DNA from: Lachnospiraceae bacterium
GTDB lineage: Bacteria > Bacillota > Clostridia > Lachnospirales > Lachnospiraceae
Assembly (NCBI GenBank): GCA_017394885.1
Contig: JAFPWO010000013.1
Location: forward strand, 202,694-266,693
Direction: 5' to 3'
Length of the DNA stretch: 64,000 nt
Part shown: positions 46,284 to 55,206 of the stretch, piece after piece
How the letters are laid out: the number at the start of each line of letters is the position of its first letter
How positions within the stretch are numbered: position 1 is the stretch's first letter
The notes under the pieces: model-generated
Told to the model about the DNA's origin: nothing
What the model saw: the letters and a program-made list of their open reading frames with translations, nothing else
Database searches by the model: none
Made by a program: the position numbers and the translations under genes

Positions 46284-47749
46284 CAGTCCACAAGCTCGAT
46301 GCGGCCTTCCACATGCGCATCCAGCCCTTCATTGGTCGCAAAGTACTCTTCGATGATATTATTCACGGACGTCGCGACGATGCGGGGACGCATATTGGCA
46401 GCGACCTCCGCCAGCGGGACGCCCAGGAATTCATCAAAATTCTTATAATGATAATTCTGCAGCGCGATCTTTAAGCGCATATTGTCCCGCACTGTCTCGC
46501 CCCGGAACGTCAGCTCTTCCAGTCTCTTTCTTTTCCGGTTGTAGCGGATATGCACACCTTTGGAGAACTGATAGAATTCCGTCTCGCCGAGCCAGGCTTC
46601 ATCCCGCATCAGGTGTTTTACGATCGCTTTGAACTGTTTCCCGGTGACCTCGACCATCCAGAGCGCATCGTCATACGGCGTATTCTCCAGCATATCCTGA
46701 TACTCGATGACCGGGCCCAGTTCCTTCTTCCGGATGCTGCCGGAGCCCATCATCATAATATCGAAGCTGCTCTCCCACTGCAGGGCATCGGCATAGAGGT
46801 TCCCCATCTCCGTTTCCTGTTCCCGGGAAGGGTGGGTAAGCTTCCTGGCCCAGCGCGTCACCACCCGCTTGTATTTGGTATCGGTCTGGGTACGGTAGCT
46901 GTCCAGCAGTTCCTCCATCACCAGATCCTTCGGCGCGGTCATTTCATTGATGGGCACGCATTTCCAGGCAAAATCCAGGATCTTTTTCTGCTCGGTATCG
47001 TACTGCAGATCGATCTGGCCGATGATCCCGGTCCCGGTCCCGGCCTGTACGATCGGGATACCGTTCACGACCTCCGGCGCCTCCATGAAGGTATGGGAAT
47101 GCCCGCCGATGATCATATCCACGCCCCAGTCCGGGTCCAGCATCGCCGCCAGCTTCCGGTCCATCTCCAGGCCGATGTGGGTGAGGAGGATCGTCATATC
47201 CGTCTTGACGGTACGGTAATTGTCGCAGATGATCCCGACTTCCTTCGCGGCCTCTTCCACATCGATAAAGGTCCCGATGACCTTTTCCTGCTTGGTGGAA
47301 GCCAGCACTTCCTCCGTCAGAATACCGATAAAGAGGATCCGCAGCCCGCCGATCTCGATATTGATGTACGGGTTGAAAAGACGTGCGTTGTTCATGGTTA
47401 CGAACATATTGGCGTTGATGATCGGGAACTTCGCGCACTTTTCCAGAAACAGCAGGTGCGCCAGCCCGTAGTCGACCTCGTGATTGCCGATGGTGGCCAC
47501 GTCGGGCCGCAGGCTGTTCATCAGGTCGATCGTGGAAAGGCCCTGATATTCCTGGTCGATAATGGAACCGCGGAACATATCGCCGGCCACAACGTATAAG
47601 ACGTTGTTCTTTTCCCGGCGGATTTTATTGATATATCCGGAGAGGCGGGGCAGGCCGCCGCTTTCTTCCTTGCTCAGCCGCTTGGGAAGGAAATCTCCGT
47701 GCATGTCGTTGGAATGCAGAATCGTCAGTTTGGTAATATTGTCAGCCAT
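46283..47749 (-). CDS. Bifunctional metallophosphatase/5'-nucleotidase-like protein
   Basis: A 488-residue UshA-type phosphoesterase. The metallophosphatase half has the full motif set: ILHSNDMHGDF, VVAGDMFRGS, TIGNHEVDYG, ILLTHIG and GGHSHTF; the C-terminal half is the 5'-nucleotidase specificity domain. There is no signal peptide or anchor, unlike most UshA proteins, so it should act in the cytoplasm on nucleotides. First gene of the operon with mutY and recJ. Confidence 0.9.
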   Translation of the reverse strand: MADNITKLTILHSNDMHGDFLPKRLSKEESGGLPRLSGYINKIRREKNNVLYVVAGDMFRGSIIDQEYQGLSTIDLMNSLRPDVATIGNHEVDYGLAHLLFLEKCAKFPIINANMFVTMNNARLFNPYINIEIGGLRILFIGILTEEVLASTKQEKVIGTFIDVEEAAKEVGIICDNYRTVKTDMTILLTHIGLEMDRKLAAMLDPDWGVDMIIGGHSHTFMEAPEVVNGIPIVQAGTGTGIIGQIDLQYDTEQKKILDFAWKCVPINEMTAPKDLVMEELLDSYRTQTDTKYKRVVTRWARKLTHPSREQETEMGNLYADALQWESSFDIMMMGSGSIRKKELGPVIEYQDMLENTPYDDALWMVEVTGKQFKAIVKHLMRDEAWLGETEFYQFSKGVHIRYNRKRKRLEELTFRGETVRDNMRLKIALQNYHYKNFDEFLGVPLAEVAANMRPRIVATSVNNIIEEYFATNEGLDAHVEGRIELVD

Positions 47750-47779
47750 GCTGTCCTCCCGGAAAGTATTTGCTTCTTC

Positions 47780-47808
47780 TTTATACCATGCTTCCCGTTA
47801 TAATGCAA
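47780..47808 (-). promoter_or_regulatory. Promoter of the 5'-nucleotidase/mutY/recJ operon
   Basis: TTGCAT (47803-47808) and TATAAA (47780-47785) with a 17-bp spacer on the minus strand. It directly follows the T-rich tail of the tRNA terminator. Confidence 0.65.
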
Positions 47809-47810
47809 GA

Positions 47811-47845
47811 AAGGGAAAAGCCTCCGGGAGGGGGCTTTTCCCTTT
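47811..47845 (-). terminator. Terminator of the tRNA-Leu/tRNA-Gly transcript
   Basis: AAAGGGAAAAGCC ... GGCTTTTCCCTTT, a 13-bp stem around a CCCTCCCGGA-type loop, then CTTGC. It is just downstream of tRNA-Gly on the minus strand. Confidence 0.75.
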
Positions 47846-47853
47846 GTTTTCCC

Positions 47854-47924
47854 AGCAGATGACGGGAATCGAACCCGCCTATCCAGCTTGGGAAGCTGGT
47901 GTTCTACCAATGAACTACATCTGC
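47854..47924 (-). tRNA. tRNA-Gly (anticodon CCC)
   Basis: A 71-base cloverleaf: acceptor GCAGATG/CATCTGC, anticodon stem CCAGC/GCTGG with loop TTCCCAA, T arm GCGGG/CCCGT-type with TTCGATT loop, discriminator T. No CCA encoded. Reads GGG. Five bases after tRNA-Leu. Confidence 0.93.
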
Positions 47925-47929
47925 TTAGC

Positions 47930-48012
47930 TGCGGAAGAAGGGACTTGAACCCTCACGACCTGTGGCCACATGATCCTTAGTCATGCCTGTCTGCCAGTTC
48001 CAGCACTTCCGC
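47930..48012 (-). tRNA. tRNA-Leu (anticodon AAG)
   Basis: An 83-base class II tRNA with a long variable arm. Acceptor GCGGAAG/CTTCCGC, anticodon stem CATGA/TCATG with loop CTAAGGA, T arm GAGGG/CCCTT, discriminator A. The anticodon reads AAG, with A at the wobble position, for CUN-box leucine codons. Most bacteria use GAG here. Confidence 0.9.
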
Positions 48013-48034
48013 CTGCCGCTGTGCGACGAAGGGG

Positions 48035-48063
48035 ATTATAGCACTTCGATACGCCGAATGCAA
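48035..48063 (-). promoter_or_regulatory. Promoter of the tRNA-Leu/tRNA-Gly transcript
   Basis: TTGCAT (48058-48063) and a perfect TATAAT (48035-48040) with a 17-bp spacer on the minus strand; the first tRNA base lies about 22 bases downstream of the -10 box. Confidence 0.8.
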
Positions 48064-48120
48064 GCTGTTTTTTGAAAAAGAGACGGCTCTCCCGGAAATA
48101 GCCGCCATCCGCAAAAGGAA

Positions 48121-48163
48121 AGCGCCGCGTTCACGGCTTTATGAAAAACCATCCCGCGGCACT
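48121..48163 (-). terminator. Probable terminator of the dicarboxylate symporter
   Basis: AGTGCCGCG ... CGCGGCGCT (one G-T pair) around a 25-base loop, followed on the minus strand by TTTCCTTTT. The long loop makes it a moderate candidate. Confidence 0.45.
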
Positions 48164-48187
48164 CTCCGTTTTCATTCCGAAAAAGCG

Positions 48188-49462
48188 TTACTCTTCTTCC
48201 CCGGCTGTCTCTTCCTGAGCTTCCAGAGCTTCCTGCTCTTTTTTCTTCAGGGCTTTCTGCAGCCAGTCCTTGCCGTCGTTGAAACGGGATACGATAAAGC
48301 TGGCTACATAGTCGCCGGCTGCATTGACCATCGTGGCGGGCGGGTCGACCAGGTCGCCGATGGCCTGCGCGATCGGGAAGGCGATTGCCAGCTGTTCCGG
48401 GAAGAACAGGGAGCACAGCACCAGCTCGCCGGTGCCGCCGCCGCCCGGGATACCGGACATGGCCACGGAGGAAACGGTCGCGACGATGATCGCCAGGATC
48501 GCATCGCCGGAATTAAAGTCCAGACCGAACATACCGAAGAGGAAGGCGACCTTGATGATCGCGCTCATGCCGGAGCCGTCCATATTCATGGTCGCACCCA
48601 TCGGAAGCACGATATCCGTAACGTCCTTGGAAATACCGGTATCTTCGGAAACTTCCATGTTGGTCGGGATCGTCGCCACGGAGGAGCAGGTACCGAAGGC
48701 CACCGCAGCCGGCTTGAACAGGTGCTGGAACATGGTCTTGACCGCCCCCTTGCCGCCGCCGAAGCGGGCGTACAGCGGGAAGATCAGGAACATATACGCG
48801 AAGGATACGATGTAATACAGGATGATTGCCTTGGCATAGTTAGTCACAAAGTCCGCGCCATGGGCCGCGACCAGCGCCGCGAAAAAGCCGAAGAACCCGA
48901 TCGGAGCATAGTAGCTGATCAGCTTGATGACCTTCATCAGGACTTTCGTGATCTCATCCAGAAGCTTCGCGACCTTGGTTTCGGGACCGCCGCACATCTG
49001 TACGCCGAAGCCGAAGAAGATACCGGCGACGATGAGCTGCAGAATAGACCGGCGGCTCCACAGATCCGGGAAGTCGGGTTTGGTAAAGAAACCGACGATC
49101 ATTTCCCCGATGCTCATAGGCTCGGAAGCACCGGGTTCAAAAACAGGCTCGCCCGTGTAGATCGGGATCAGCCGGACCAGGATATACATGATCACGGAAG
49201 CGATGATCGTGGTGCACATGAAGGTCAGTACGGTGCTCCCCATGAGCTTCCCCGCACGCTTCGCGCTCTTCATATTCGCGATCGCGGAAGAAATGGAGAA
49301 GAAAACCATCGGAACGACGACGCAGAACATCATGTTGATGAACAGCGTGCCGAGCGGTTCCAGCGCACCGGCTCCGTCCCAGGCAAACCCGACCACGATA
49401 CCCAGCACGATACCGACGATCATCGAGAAGAAAAACCAATTATTTTTCAGGAACTTTTTCAT
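48188..49462 (-). CDS. Dicarboxylate/amino acid:cation symporter (DAACS family)
   Basis: A 424-residue sodium- or proton-coupled symporter for C4-dicarboxylates or acidic/neutral amino acids. It shows the family features: about eight helices and two re-entrant loops, the serine-rich SSVATIPTN motif near residue 270 and the NMDGSGM cation/substrate motif near 300. A charged C-terminal tail (Glu-rich) follows. I use the ATG at 49462 behind GGAGGTAGTG; the longer open frame lacks a site. It is divergent from an AraC regulator, which probably controls it. Confidence 0.93.
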   Translation of the reverse strand: MKKFLKNNWFFFSMIVGIVLGIVVGFAWDGAGALEPLGTLFINMMFCVVVPMVFFSISSAIANMKSAKRAGKLMGSTVLTFMCTTIIASVIMYILVRLIPIYTGEPVFEPGASEPMSIGEMIVGFFTKPDFPDLWSRRSILQLIVAGIFFGFGVQMCGGPETKVAKLLDEITKVLMKVIKLISYYAPIGFFGFFAALVAAHGADFVTNYAKAIILYYIVSFAYMFLIFPLYARFGGGKGAVKTMFQHLFKPAAVAFGTCSSVATIPTNMEVSEDTGISKDVTDIVLPMGATMNMDGSGMSAIIKVAFLFGMFGLDFNSGDAILAIIVATVSSVAMSGIPGGGGTGELVLCSLFFPEQLAIAFPIAQAIGDLVDPPATMVNAAGDYVASFIVSRFNDGKDWLQKALKKKEQEALEAQEETAGEEE

Positions 49463-49511
49463 TGTAAACACTACCTCCTGTGCGGTATAGCTGTATTTTA
49501 CCAGATTGATC

Positions 49512-49541
49512 TTGCATTTATAGCGCATTATATGCTATGAT
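49512..49541 (+). promoter_or_regulatory. Promoter of the AraC-type regulator
   Basis: TTGCAT (49512-49517) and TATGAT (49536-49541) with an 18-bp spacer. The symporter must also start in this 149-bp interval (49463-49611), so the two promoters probably overlap; the symporter boxes could not be fixed. Confidence 0.55.
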
Positions 49542-49611
49542 TTGCGCAAAAGATGCTGAATCTGCGCGGCCGGAGCCTGCTCCGCCGCCGCAGCTGCCCG
49601 GAGGGATGCTT

Positions 49612-50475
49612 ATGGAACAAAAGCCCTTGAAGCGAGGCTACCTGTATGAAGATTTCCGCCTTTTTCATACCAAGGATTCTCTCGGCACAGACGTCGAGAT
49701 GCATTATCATGAATTCTATAAGCTGCTGCTTCTGGTCTCGGGGACCGGCAGCTATATTATCGAAGGGCGGCGCTATGAACTGCGGCCCCGGGATATCGTG
49801 CTGGTCGGCCAGCGCATCCCGCACAAGCCGGAATTTGCCCCCGGCGTCCTGTACGAGCGGTACATTTTCTTTATCTCTTCCGATTTTCTGAACCGTTATT
49901 CGACGGAGGACTGCTCGCTGGAGGAGATCTTCCGGAACCCGAACGGCCCGGTCTACCGTCCGCTTGCCCCGCTGTCAGACAAGCTTTTCGCCCTGGTCGG
50001 CGCCGCGGAGCAGGAACTCAAAGGGAACGCGTACGGCAACTCCGTCCTCTCCCGCTTCTATCTGGCCAGACTGCTTGCGGAGCTCGGCCGGCAGCGCCGT
50101 TTTCCCACTGCTGCCGCCGTCGCGCCGGTCCGCTCCCGCGGGGATAAAATGCTGGAGCTGCTGCGCTATATCGACGCCCACATCAACGAAGAGATCACCA
50201 TCGAGAACCTGGCGGAGCGCTTCTACCTGAGCCAGTATCATATGATGCGGCGCTTCCGGGAGGAGGTCGGCGTCCCCATCCACGTATACATCTCCGAACG
50301 AAGACTCTTAAATGCCCGGGCCATGATCGAGGGCGGCACCTCCGCCACCGAGGCCTGTTTTGCCAGCGGCTACGGGAGCTATTCCGCCTTCGCCCGCGCC
50401 TATAAAAAACACTTCCGGTGCTCCCCCATGAAGGGAAGCCCGGAAGTGTCCGAAAATACGGATTATACCGAATGA
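49612..50475 (+). CDS. AraC-family transcriptional regulator
   Basis: A 287-residue regulator: an N-terminal cupin sensor (residues 20-110, with EMHYHEFYKLLLLVSG) and a C-terminal pair of helix-turn-helix motifs (about 185-285; ITIENLAERFYLSQYHMMRRF and SATEACFASGYGSYSAFARAYKKHF). The ATG at 49612 was chosen because GGAGG lies seven bases before it. Divergent from the dicarboxylate symporter, so a substrate-responsive activator of that gene is the simplest reading. Confidence 0.93.
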   Translation: MEQKPLKRGYLYEDFRLFHTKDSLGTDVEMHYHEFYKLLLLVSGTGSYIIEGRRYELRPRDIVLVGQRIPHKPEFAPGVLYERYIFFISSDFLNRYSTEDCSLEEIFRNPNGPVYRPLAPLSDKLFALVGAAEQELKGNAYGNSVLSRFYLARLLAELGRQRRFPTAAAVAPVRSRGDKMLELLRYIDAHINEEITIENLAERFYLSQYHMMRRFREEVGVPIHVYISERRLLNARAMIEGGTSATEACFASGYGSYSAFARAYKKHFRCSPMKGSPEVSENTDYTE

Positions 50476-51825
50476 TTACTTTCCGGCGATGCTCAGGCCC
50501 TCGACCAGGACCGCCGGGGAGGCAAAGCTCGTAATGCTCGCGCCGAAGCCCCCGAGCTTCACTTCATCCGACAGCGCCGTAATATTCTTCAGTACGTCAA
50601 AGAAGTTCCCGGCTACCGTGAAGGCCTTCACGGCCCGGGTCTTTTTGCCGTCTTCGATCAGATAGCCCGCGCTCTGGAGCGAAAAGTCGCCGGAGATCGG
50701 ATTGGCGCCGGCGTGCATGCCCTGCAGCGAATCGATATAGACGCCGTTTCCGGCTTTGGCCAGGAGTTCCTCCTCCGTCAGATCGCCGGCCTGGATGGCC
50801 AGCGTGAACGGGCGGATCTCCACCGGGGCGTCGTAGCTGCGCTTGGACGCGTTGCCGGTGCTCTCCTTTCCGAGGGCGGCGGCAGTCTTCAGATTGTAAA
50901 GCAGGGTCTTCAGTTCGCCCTTGTCCACGACCGCCTTGGTATAGGTCGGCGTGCCTTCCGCGTCGAAAGGCATCTGCAGCAGATTGTCCGGATAGAAGGG
51001 ATCGTCGAGGATCGTCACGTTCTCCGACGCGATCTTCTCGCCCTCTTTGCCCTGCAGGCGGGAGAGGCCCTTCCTGGCATTCTCGGCCGAGAAAGAACCG
51101 GAGAACGTCATGAGCAGGCTGGCCATCGTCTTGCCCTCGAAAATGACCGGATAATTCCCGGTCGGCGCGACCTCGGCGCCTAGCTTGGAGATGGCATCGT
51201 GAACTGCTTTGTTCACCAGTGCTTCCTGATCCAGCTTATCAAACGGCCCGACCTTCAGCTCAAACGAATCGTTCATCTCTTCGCCCTTTTTCACGACGGC
51301 GACCGCGATATACCCGGCGCCGGTCACACTGTGCGAAAGATCCAGCCCGCGCGAATTGCAGATAGCCAGGTTTTCTTTCATTGTGACCGTGCTCGTGGCC
51401 GAGCCGTCCGTGACCAGTTCATCCGCCGCGTACAGCAGATCCTGTCCTTTCAGGGCCCGGCTGACCAGCTCCTCTGTTTCCGGCAGCGGGCAGGGCTCGG
51501 TGTTCACCTTCTGATAGGTCTTCCCGCCTTCGCTTAAGAATTCCTGCTCCGCGGTTTCCAGGACCGCGGCGTTTTCTGCCGCCCGAAGGACGATGCCCTC
51601 CGCCTCCTCCGCGGAGAGGTCTTCTGTTGAGGCATACCCCATTTTCCCGTCAACGATGCAGCGGAAACAGGCGCCGCCCTCCACTGAAGACGAGAAACTG
51701 TTGATTTCATGCATGAACGCTTCCACTTCCGTGCTCTCCGAGCTGGAGTAATAGAGTTCGTAATCCGTCAGCCCGCGCTGCTTCGCGGCTGCGGTCACCG
51801 CTTCTTTAAATTCTTCAAATCTCAT
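50476..51825 (-). CDS. pmbA: TldE/PmbA-family protein
   Basis: A 449-residue member of the TldD/PmbA family lacking the metalloprotease HExxxH, as TldE does. It pairs with TldD to form a heteromeric zinc protease that trims peptides such as bacteriocin precursors or unfolded peptides. Family segments KRSYDAPVEIRPFTLAIQAG and LQGMHAGANPISGDFSLQSAG are present. It starts ten bases after the tldD stop, so both are made together. Confidence 0.9.
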   Translation of the reverse strand: MRFEEFKEAVTAAAKQRGLTDYELYYSSSESTEVEAFMHEINSFSSSVEGGACFRCIVDGKMGYASTEDLSAEEAEGIVLRAAENAAVLETAEQEFLSEGGKTYQKVNTEPCPLPETEELVSRALKGQDLLYAADELVTDGSATSTVTMKENLAICNSRGLDLSHSVTGAGYIAVAVVKKGEEMNDSFELKVGPFDKLDQEALVNKAVHDAISKLGAEVAPTGNYPVIFEGKTMASLLMTFSGSFSAENARKGLSRLQGKEGEKIASENVTILDDPFYPDNLLQMPFDAEGTPTYTKAVVDKGELKTLLYNLKTAAALGKESTGNASKRSYDAPVEIRPFTLAIQAGDLTEEELLAKAGNGVYIDSLQGMHAGANPISGDFSLQSAGYLIEDGKKTRAVKAFTVAGNFFDVLKNITALSDEVKLGGFGASITSFASPAVLVEGLSIAGK

Positions 51826-51835
51826 GGCACTCTCC

Positions 51836-53218
51836 TTATCTTCCGCCCACCGTGATGGAGGAAACGCGGATCATCGGCTGGCCAACATTGGTCGGGATCG
51901 ACCCGGAGCTGGAGCCGCACATGCCCTGCCCGCATTCCAGTTTCTTTCCGACCATGTCGATCTTCATCAGGATCTCGGAACCGGTCCCCACGAGGCTCGC
52001 GCCGCGTACCGGCTCGCAGATCTTTCCGTTCCGGATGATATACCCTTCGTTCACGGCAAAGTTAAAGCCGCCGGTCGCCGGGTTCACCGAGCCGCCGCCC
52101 ATCTCTTTCGCGTACAGGCCGTACTCGACAGAGGCGATAATGTCCTCATTCTCATCCTCGCCGGCATCAATGAAGGTGTTGGTCATGCGGGAGGTCGTCA
52201 CATAGCTGTAGCTCTGTCTCCGCGCATTGCCGGTCGGCGCCATGCCCATGCGGCGGCCGCCGAATTTATCGACCATATAGCTCTTTAAAATACCCTTTTC
52301 GATCAGGACGTTGCGGTGTGAAGGCGTGCCCTCGTCGTCGATATTGATGGAACCCCAGGCGTTCGGGATCGTACCGTCGTCGATGGCCGTCACCTTCTCA
52401 TTCGCGATCTGCTGGCCGAGCTTGCCGCAGAACTGGCTGGTGCCGTACGCCACGGAGGAAGCCTCGAGCGAGTGCCCGCAGGCTTCATGGAAAATGACGC
52501 CGCCGAAGCCGTTGTCGATCACCACGGGCATCACGCCCGCCGGGCAGTAGCCCGCGCCGGCCATGACCACGGCCTGTCTGGCTGCTTCGCGGCCCACATC
52601 CGCGGGATCGATCTCTTCCGTGAAGAGTTCCAGCCCCTTGCGCGCGCCAGGCCGGCAGCCGCCGGACTGGGTCTCCCCGTCCTTCTCCGCCACCGCCGTG
52701 ATATTCAGGCGGGTCCGGATCTGCCTGTCTTCCGCAAAAACTCCTTCCGAGTTGGCTACCAGGATATTATGATCGATATCCAGCAGCGTCCCCGTCACCT
52801 GTCTGATGCAGGGATCATAATCCCGCGCGGCAAAATATCCGGCTTTCAACAAGGCGATCTTTTCCCCGACCGGGGCCGATCCCGGAACGATTTTAATGGG
52901 GTGGATATCTCCGAAGCGCCGCTCGCGCAGCACGATCTCGATCTCCGCTTTTCCTTCTCCCAGCGCGTCCGCGGCTCTCTTCGCACAGCTCAGCAGCCCT
53001 TCCTCGCTGGTATCCACGGTGGACGCTGCCACGCTCCGAAGGCCTTTAAAGACCCGGATGCCCACGCCGGCGATCACCGCGTCATTCACCGCATGGACCT
53101 TGCTGTCGATCATATTCACCGAGCGGTCGAAGGTTTTTTCCGCAAACAGTTCCGCGTAGTCTGCCCCGGTGGATGCCGCGACACCCAGTACCCGCTCGCA
53201 AAGTGATCTTGAAAGCAT
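51836..53218 (-). CDS. tldD: TldD-family metalloprotease
   Basis: A 460-residue protease subunit with the zinc motif HEACGHSLEA (HExxxH) near residue 240 and the C-terminal glycine-rich CGSSSGSIPTNVGQP segment that supplies another ligand. I choose the ATG at 53218, with GGAGG seven bases before it, over an ATG two codons upstream. Works with the PmbA/TldE protein encoded next. Cytoplasmic; no signal peptide. Confidence 0.93.
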   Translation of the reverse strand: MLSRSLCERVLGVAASTGADYAELFAEKTFDRSVNMIDSKVHAVNDAVIAGVGIRVFKGLRSVAASTVDTSEEGLLSCAKRAADALGEGKAEIEIVLRERRFGDIHPIKIVPGSAPVGEKIALLKAGYFAARDYDPCIRQVTGTLLDIDHNILVANSEGVFAEDRQIRTRLNITAVAEKDGETQSGGCRPGARKGLELFTEEIDPADVGREAARQAVVMAGAGYCPAGVMPVVIDNGFGGVIFHEACGHSLEASSVAYGTSQFCGKLGQQIANEKVTAIDDGTIPNAWGSINIDDEGTPSHRNVLIEKGILKSYMVDKFGGRRMGMAPTGNARRQSYSYVTTSRMTNTFIDAGEDENEDIIASVEYGLYAKEMGGGSVNPATGGFNFAVNEGYIIRNGKICEPVRGASLVGTGSEILMKIDMVGKKLECGQGMCGSSSGSIPTNVGQPMIRVSSITVGGR

Positions 53219-53335
53219 ATTCATTCCTCCCTTTTCAGTAGTCCGTCTTATTGTACCGAATCTTTCCGCGATTTTCAAGATGCCGGGGCTTTGTCTGCCT
53301 CCTGCTTTTTTTATGAAAGAAGTGCCCTTTTGCTG

Positions 53336-53364
53336 TTGCCCTTTCCCCGGCTTTCCGCTATACT
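53336..53364 (+). promoter_or_regulatory. Promoter of the GH3 gene
   Basis: TTGCCC (53336-53341) and TATACT (53359-53364) with a 17-bp spacer, 43 bases before the ATG. The remaining bases of the 53219-53406 interval hold nothing I recognise. Confidence 0.6.
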
Positions 53365-53406
53365 CTGAAGCAGAATAATCGCCTTCGGGCTTGCCAGGTA
53401 TATGCC

Positions 53407-55101
53407 ATGTCTTCTCAGCCGAACCTCTCTGAAAAAACGAACGGGACCCGCCGTTCGTTCGGGATCCCTCTGTTCATAGGGATCTGTCTTGCCGCGCTTG
53501 CGGTTTCCTTTATCATCGCATGGAAAAACGACCGGGCGGATAAGCAGCCCCCCTCTTCCGATGCCGCGGAGACTGCTCTTTCTTCTTCGGAAAAGGAAGC
53601 GCCGCCCGAAAGCTCCGCCCCCACGTCTTCCCCGGAATCCTCTCCGGAAGAAACAAGTGAAGAAACCACTGAAATTTCCACGGAAGAAAGCACGGCCGCT
53701 CCGGAAGAAACGTCCCCGGAGACAAGCGGGGAGACCTCCTCGGAACAGTCGGAGGAAACGGATACGGATACACCGGAGGAGACGACGGAAAAAGACACGG
53801 AAAGCAGCCCGGAGCCTGAAACCACGGAAGCGTCCGTGGAAGAAAGCAGCGAAAGCGTTCCGGCATCCGCCGAAGAGACGACTCCGGCCGAAACCACCGT
53901 AATCGGTGCGGAAACCACAGCCGAAGCCACGTCAGAAATGACGGCCGAAGATTCCTCGGAGGAAAGCGGGGAAGGGTCGGAAACTGATACCGCCGAAGAG
54001 CCCACGGAGGAGCCGGGCGGAGATAGTACGGAGGCGACGGGGGAAGAAACCGAAGAAAGCTCCTCCGAACGAGAGGTGAAAGTAAAAACCACGCCGGAAG
54101 ATTATCTTGCCGAAATGACGCTGCACGAAAAGATCTGCCAGATGTTTATCGCCGCGCCTTCGGCCGTCTATAATCTTTCCGCGGAAGAATATGCGCAGAA
54201 TCCGTACGGCGGGCTGATCCTTTTCAACGAAGATATGACCTCGGTGGACGGCACCGTCAGCAAGATCAAACGATGGCAGGATCTGACCGATGATTCCGGG
54301 ATCGGGCTCTTTATCTCCGTGGATGAAGAAGGCGGACTGGTGGCGCGCGTTGCCAGCTCCCTTCACGCCACGACCGTCTTTTCCTCCCCGTACCATTATA
54401 AGGAGGGCGGTCCCGAAAGAGCGCGCCTGAACGCCCGGACGATCGGCTCCGAGATCCATGCCCTCGGCTTCAATCTGGACTTCGCACCGGTCGCAGATAC
54501 CTGGTCCAATCCGGATAACCGCGTCATCTACCACCGCGCCTACAGCGACAATTTCGAAGAAGCCGCGACCCTCGTCGCAGCCGCGGTCCAGGGCTTCCAT
54601 GAAGGCGGCGTCCTCTGCGTCGTCAAGCATTTCCCCGGCCACGGCGATACCGCCGAGGACAGCCACTCCGGCGCGGCTTACTGCTATAAGACGCTGGATG
54701 AGCTGCGCAAGCAGGAGCTCCTTCCCTTTATTTCCGGGATCAATGCCGGGGCCGACATGGTCATGATCGGCCATATCACGCTGCCGGAGCTGGATTCGCT
54801 CCCGGCCAGCCTCTCCCGGCGCGTCATCACCGGCCTTCTGCGGCAGGAACTGGGATATAACGGGATCGTGATCACGGACTCCCTGTCCATGGGCGCCATG
54901 GTCAACACCTACGGCGCCGCCGAGATCGCCGTGATGACCGTGAGCGCCGGCACCGACATCCTGCTGACGCAGAGCAATGTCGGGACGATGGTCACCGCGC
55001 TGGAGAGAGCCGTCGCGAACGGGACCATTTCGGAGGCGCGGATCGACGCCAGCGTCCTGCGGATCCTGCAGCTGAAGCAGAAATACGGACTGCTGCACTG
55101 A
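53407..55101 (+). CDS. Membrane-anchored GH3 family glycosidase (NagZ-like) with a long Glu/Ser/Thr-rich spacer
   Basis: A 564-residue surface enzyme. One N-terminal transmembrane or signal-anchor helix (about residues 18-38) is followed by an extreme low-complexity stretch of about 185 residues made almost only of E, S, T, P, A and D (residues 45-228), then a GH3 catalytic domain (about 232-564). The beta-N-acetylglucosaminidase dyad loop KHFPGHGDTAEDSH and the nucleophile Asp in VITDSLSMGA are intact. It probably trims GlcNAc from peptidoglycan fragments outside the membrane; the spacer could carry it through the wall. The start has a poor ribosome site. Monocistronic with terminator. Confidence 0.9.
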   Translation: MSSQPNLSEKTNGTRRSFGIPLFIGICLAALAVSFIIAWKNDRADKQPPSSDAAETALSSSEKEAPPESSAPTSSPESSPEETSEETTEISTEESTAAPEETSPETSGETSSEQSEETDTDTPEETTEKDTESSPEPETTEASVEESSESVPASAEETTPAETTVIGAETTAEATSEMTAEDSSEESGEGSETDTAEEPTEEPGGDSTEATGEETEESSSEREVKVKTTPEDYLAEMTLHEKICQMFIAAPSAVYNLSAEEYAQNPYGGLILFNEDMTSVDGTVSKIKRWQDLTDDSGIGLFISVDEEGGLVARVASSLHATTVFSSPYHYKEGGPERARLNARTIGSEIHALGFNLDFAPVADTWSNPDNRVIYHRAYSDNFEEAATLVAAAVQGFHEGGVLCVVKHFPGHGDTAEDSHSGAAYCYKTLDELRKQELLPFISGINAGADMVMIGHITLPELDSLPASLSRRVITGLLRQELGYNGIVITDSLSMGAMVNTYGAAEIAVMTVSAGTDILLTQSNVGTMVTALERAVANGTISEARIDASVLRILQLKQKYGLLH

Positions 55102-55154
55102 GAACCGTCAGCCACCGGGCTGCGGCAGCAGTATTCTTTTCTACCGTAAAAGAG

Positions 55155-55194
55155 AGGAGCCGGGCGGGCTGTCAGCCCCCGGCTCCTTTCTTAT
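55155..55194 (+). terminator. Terminator of the GH3 gene
   Basis: GGAGCCGGG ... CCCGGCTCC, nine base pairs around a 13-base loop, followed by TTTCTTAT. Confidence 0.8.
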
Positions 55195-55206
55195 CCTGCT
55201 ACGCTT

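Noticed and set aside
48036..48416. A 126-codon minus-strand frame after the symporter
   Set aside because: It is mostly an out-of-frame reading of the symporter gene and its terminator region.
53415..54092. A 225-codon Ser/Val-rich frame antisense to the GH3 spacer
   Set aside because: It is the complement of a low-complexity Glu/Ser/Thr repeat; no ribosome site or known domain.
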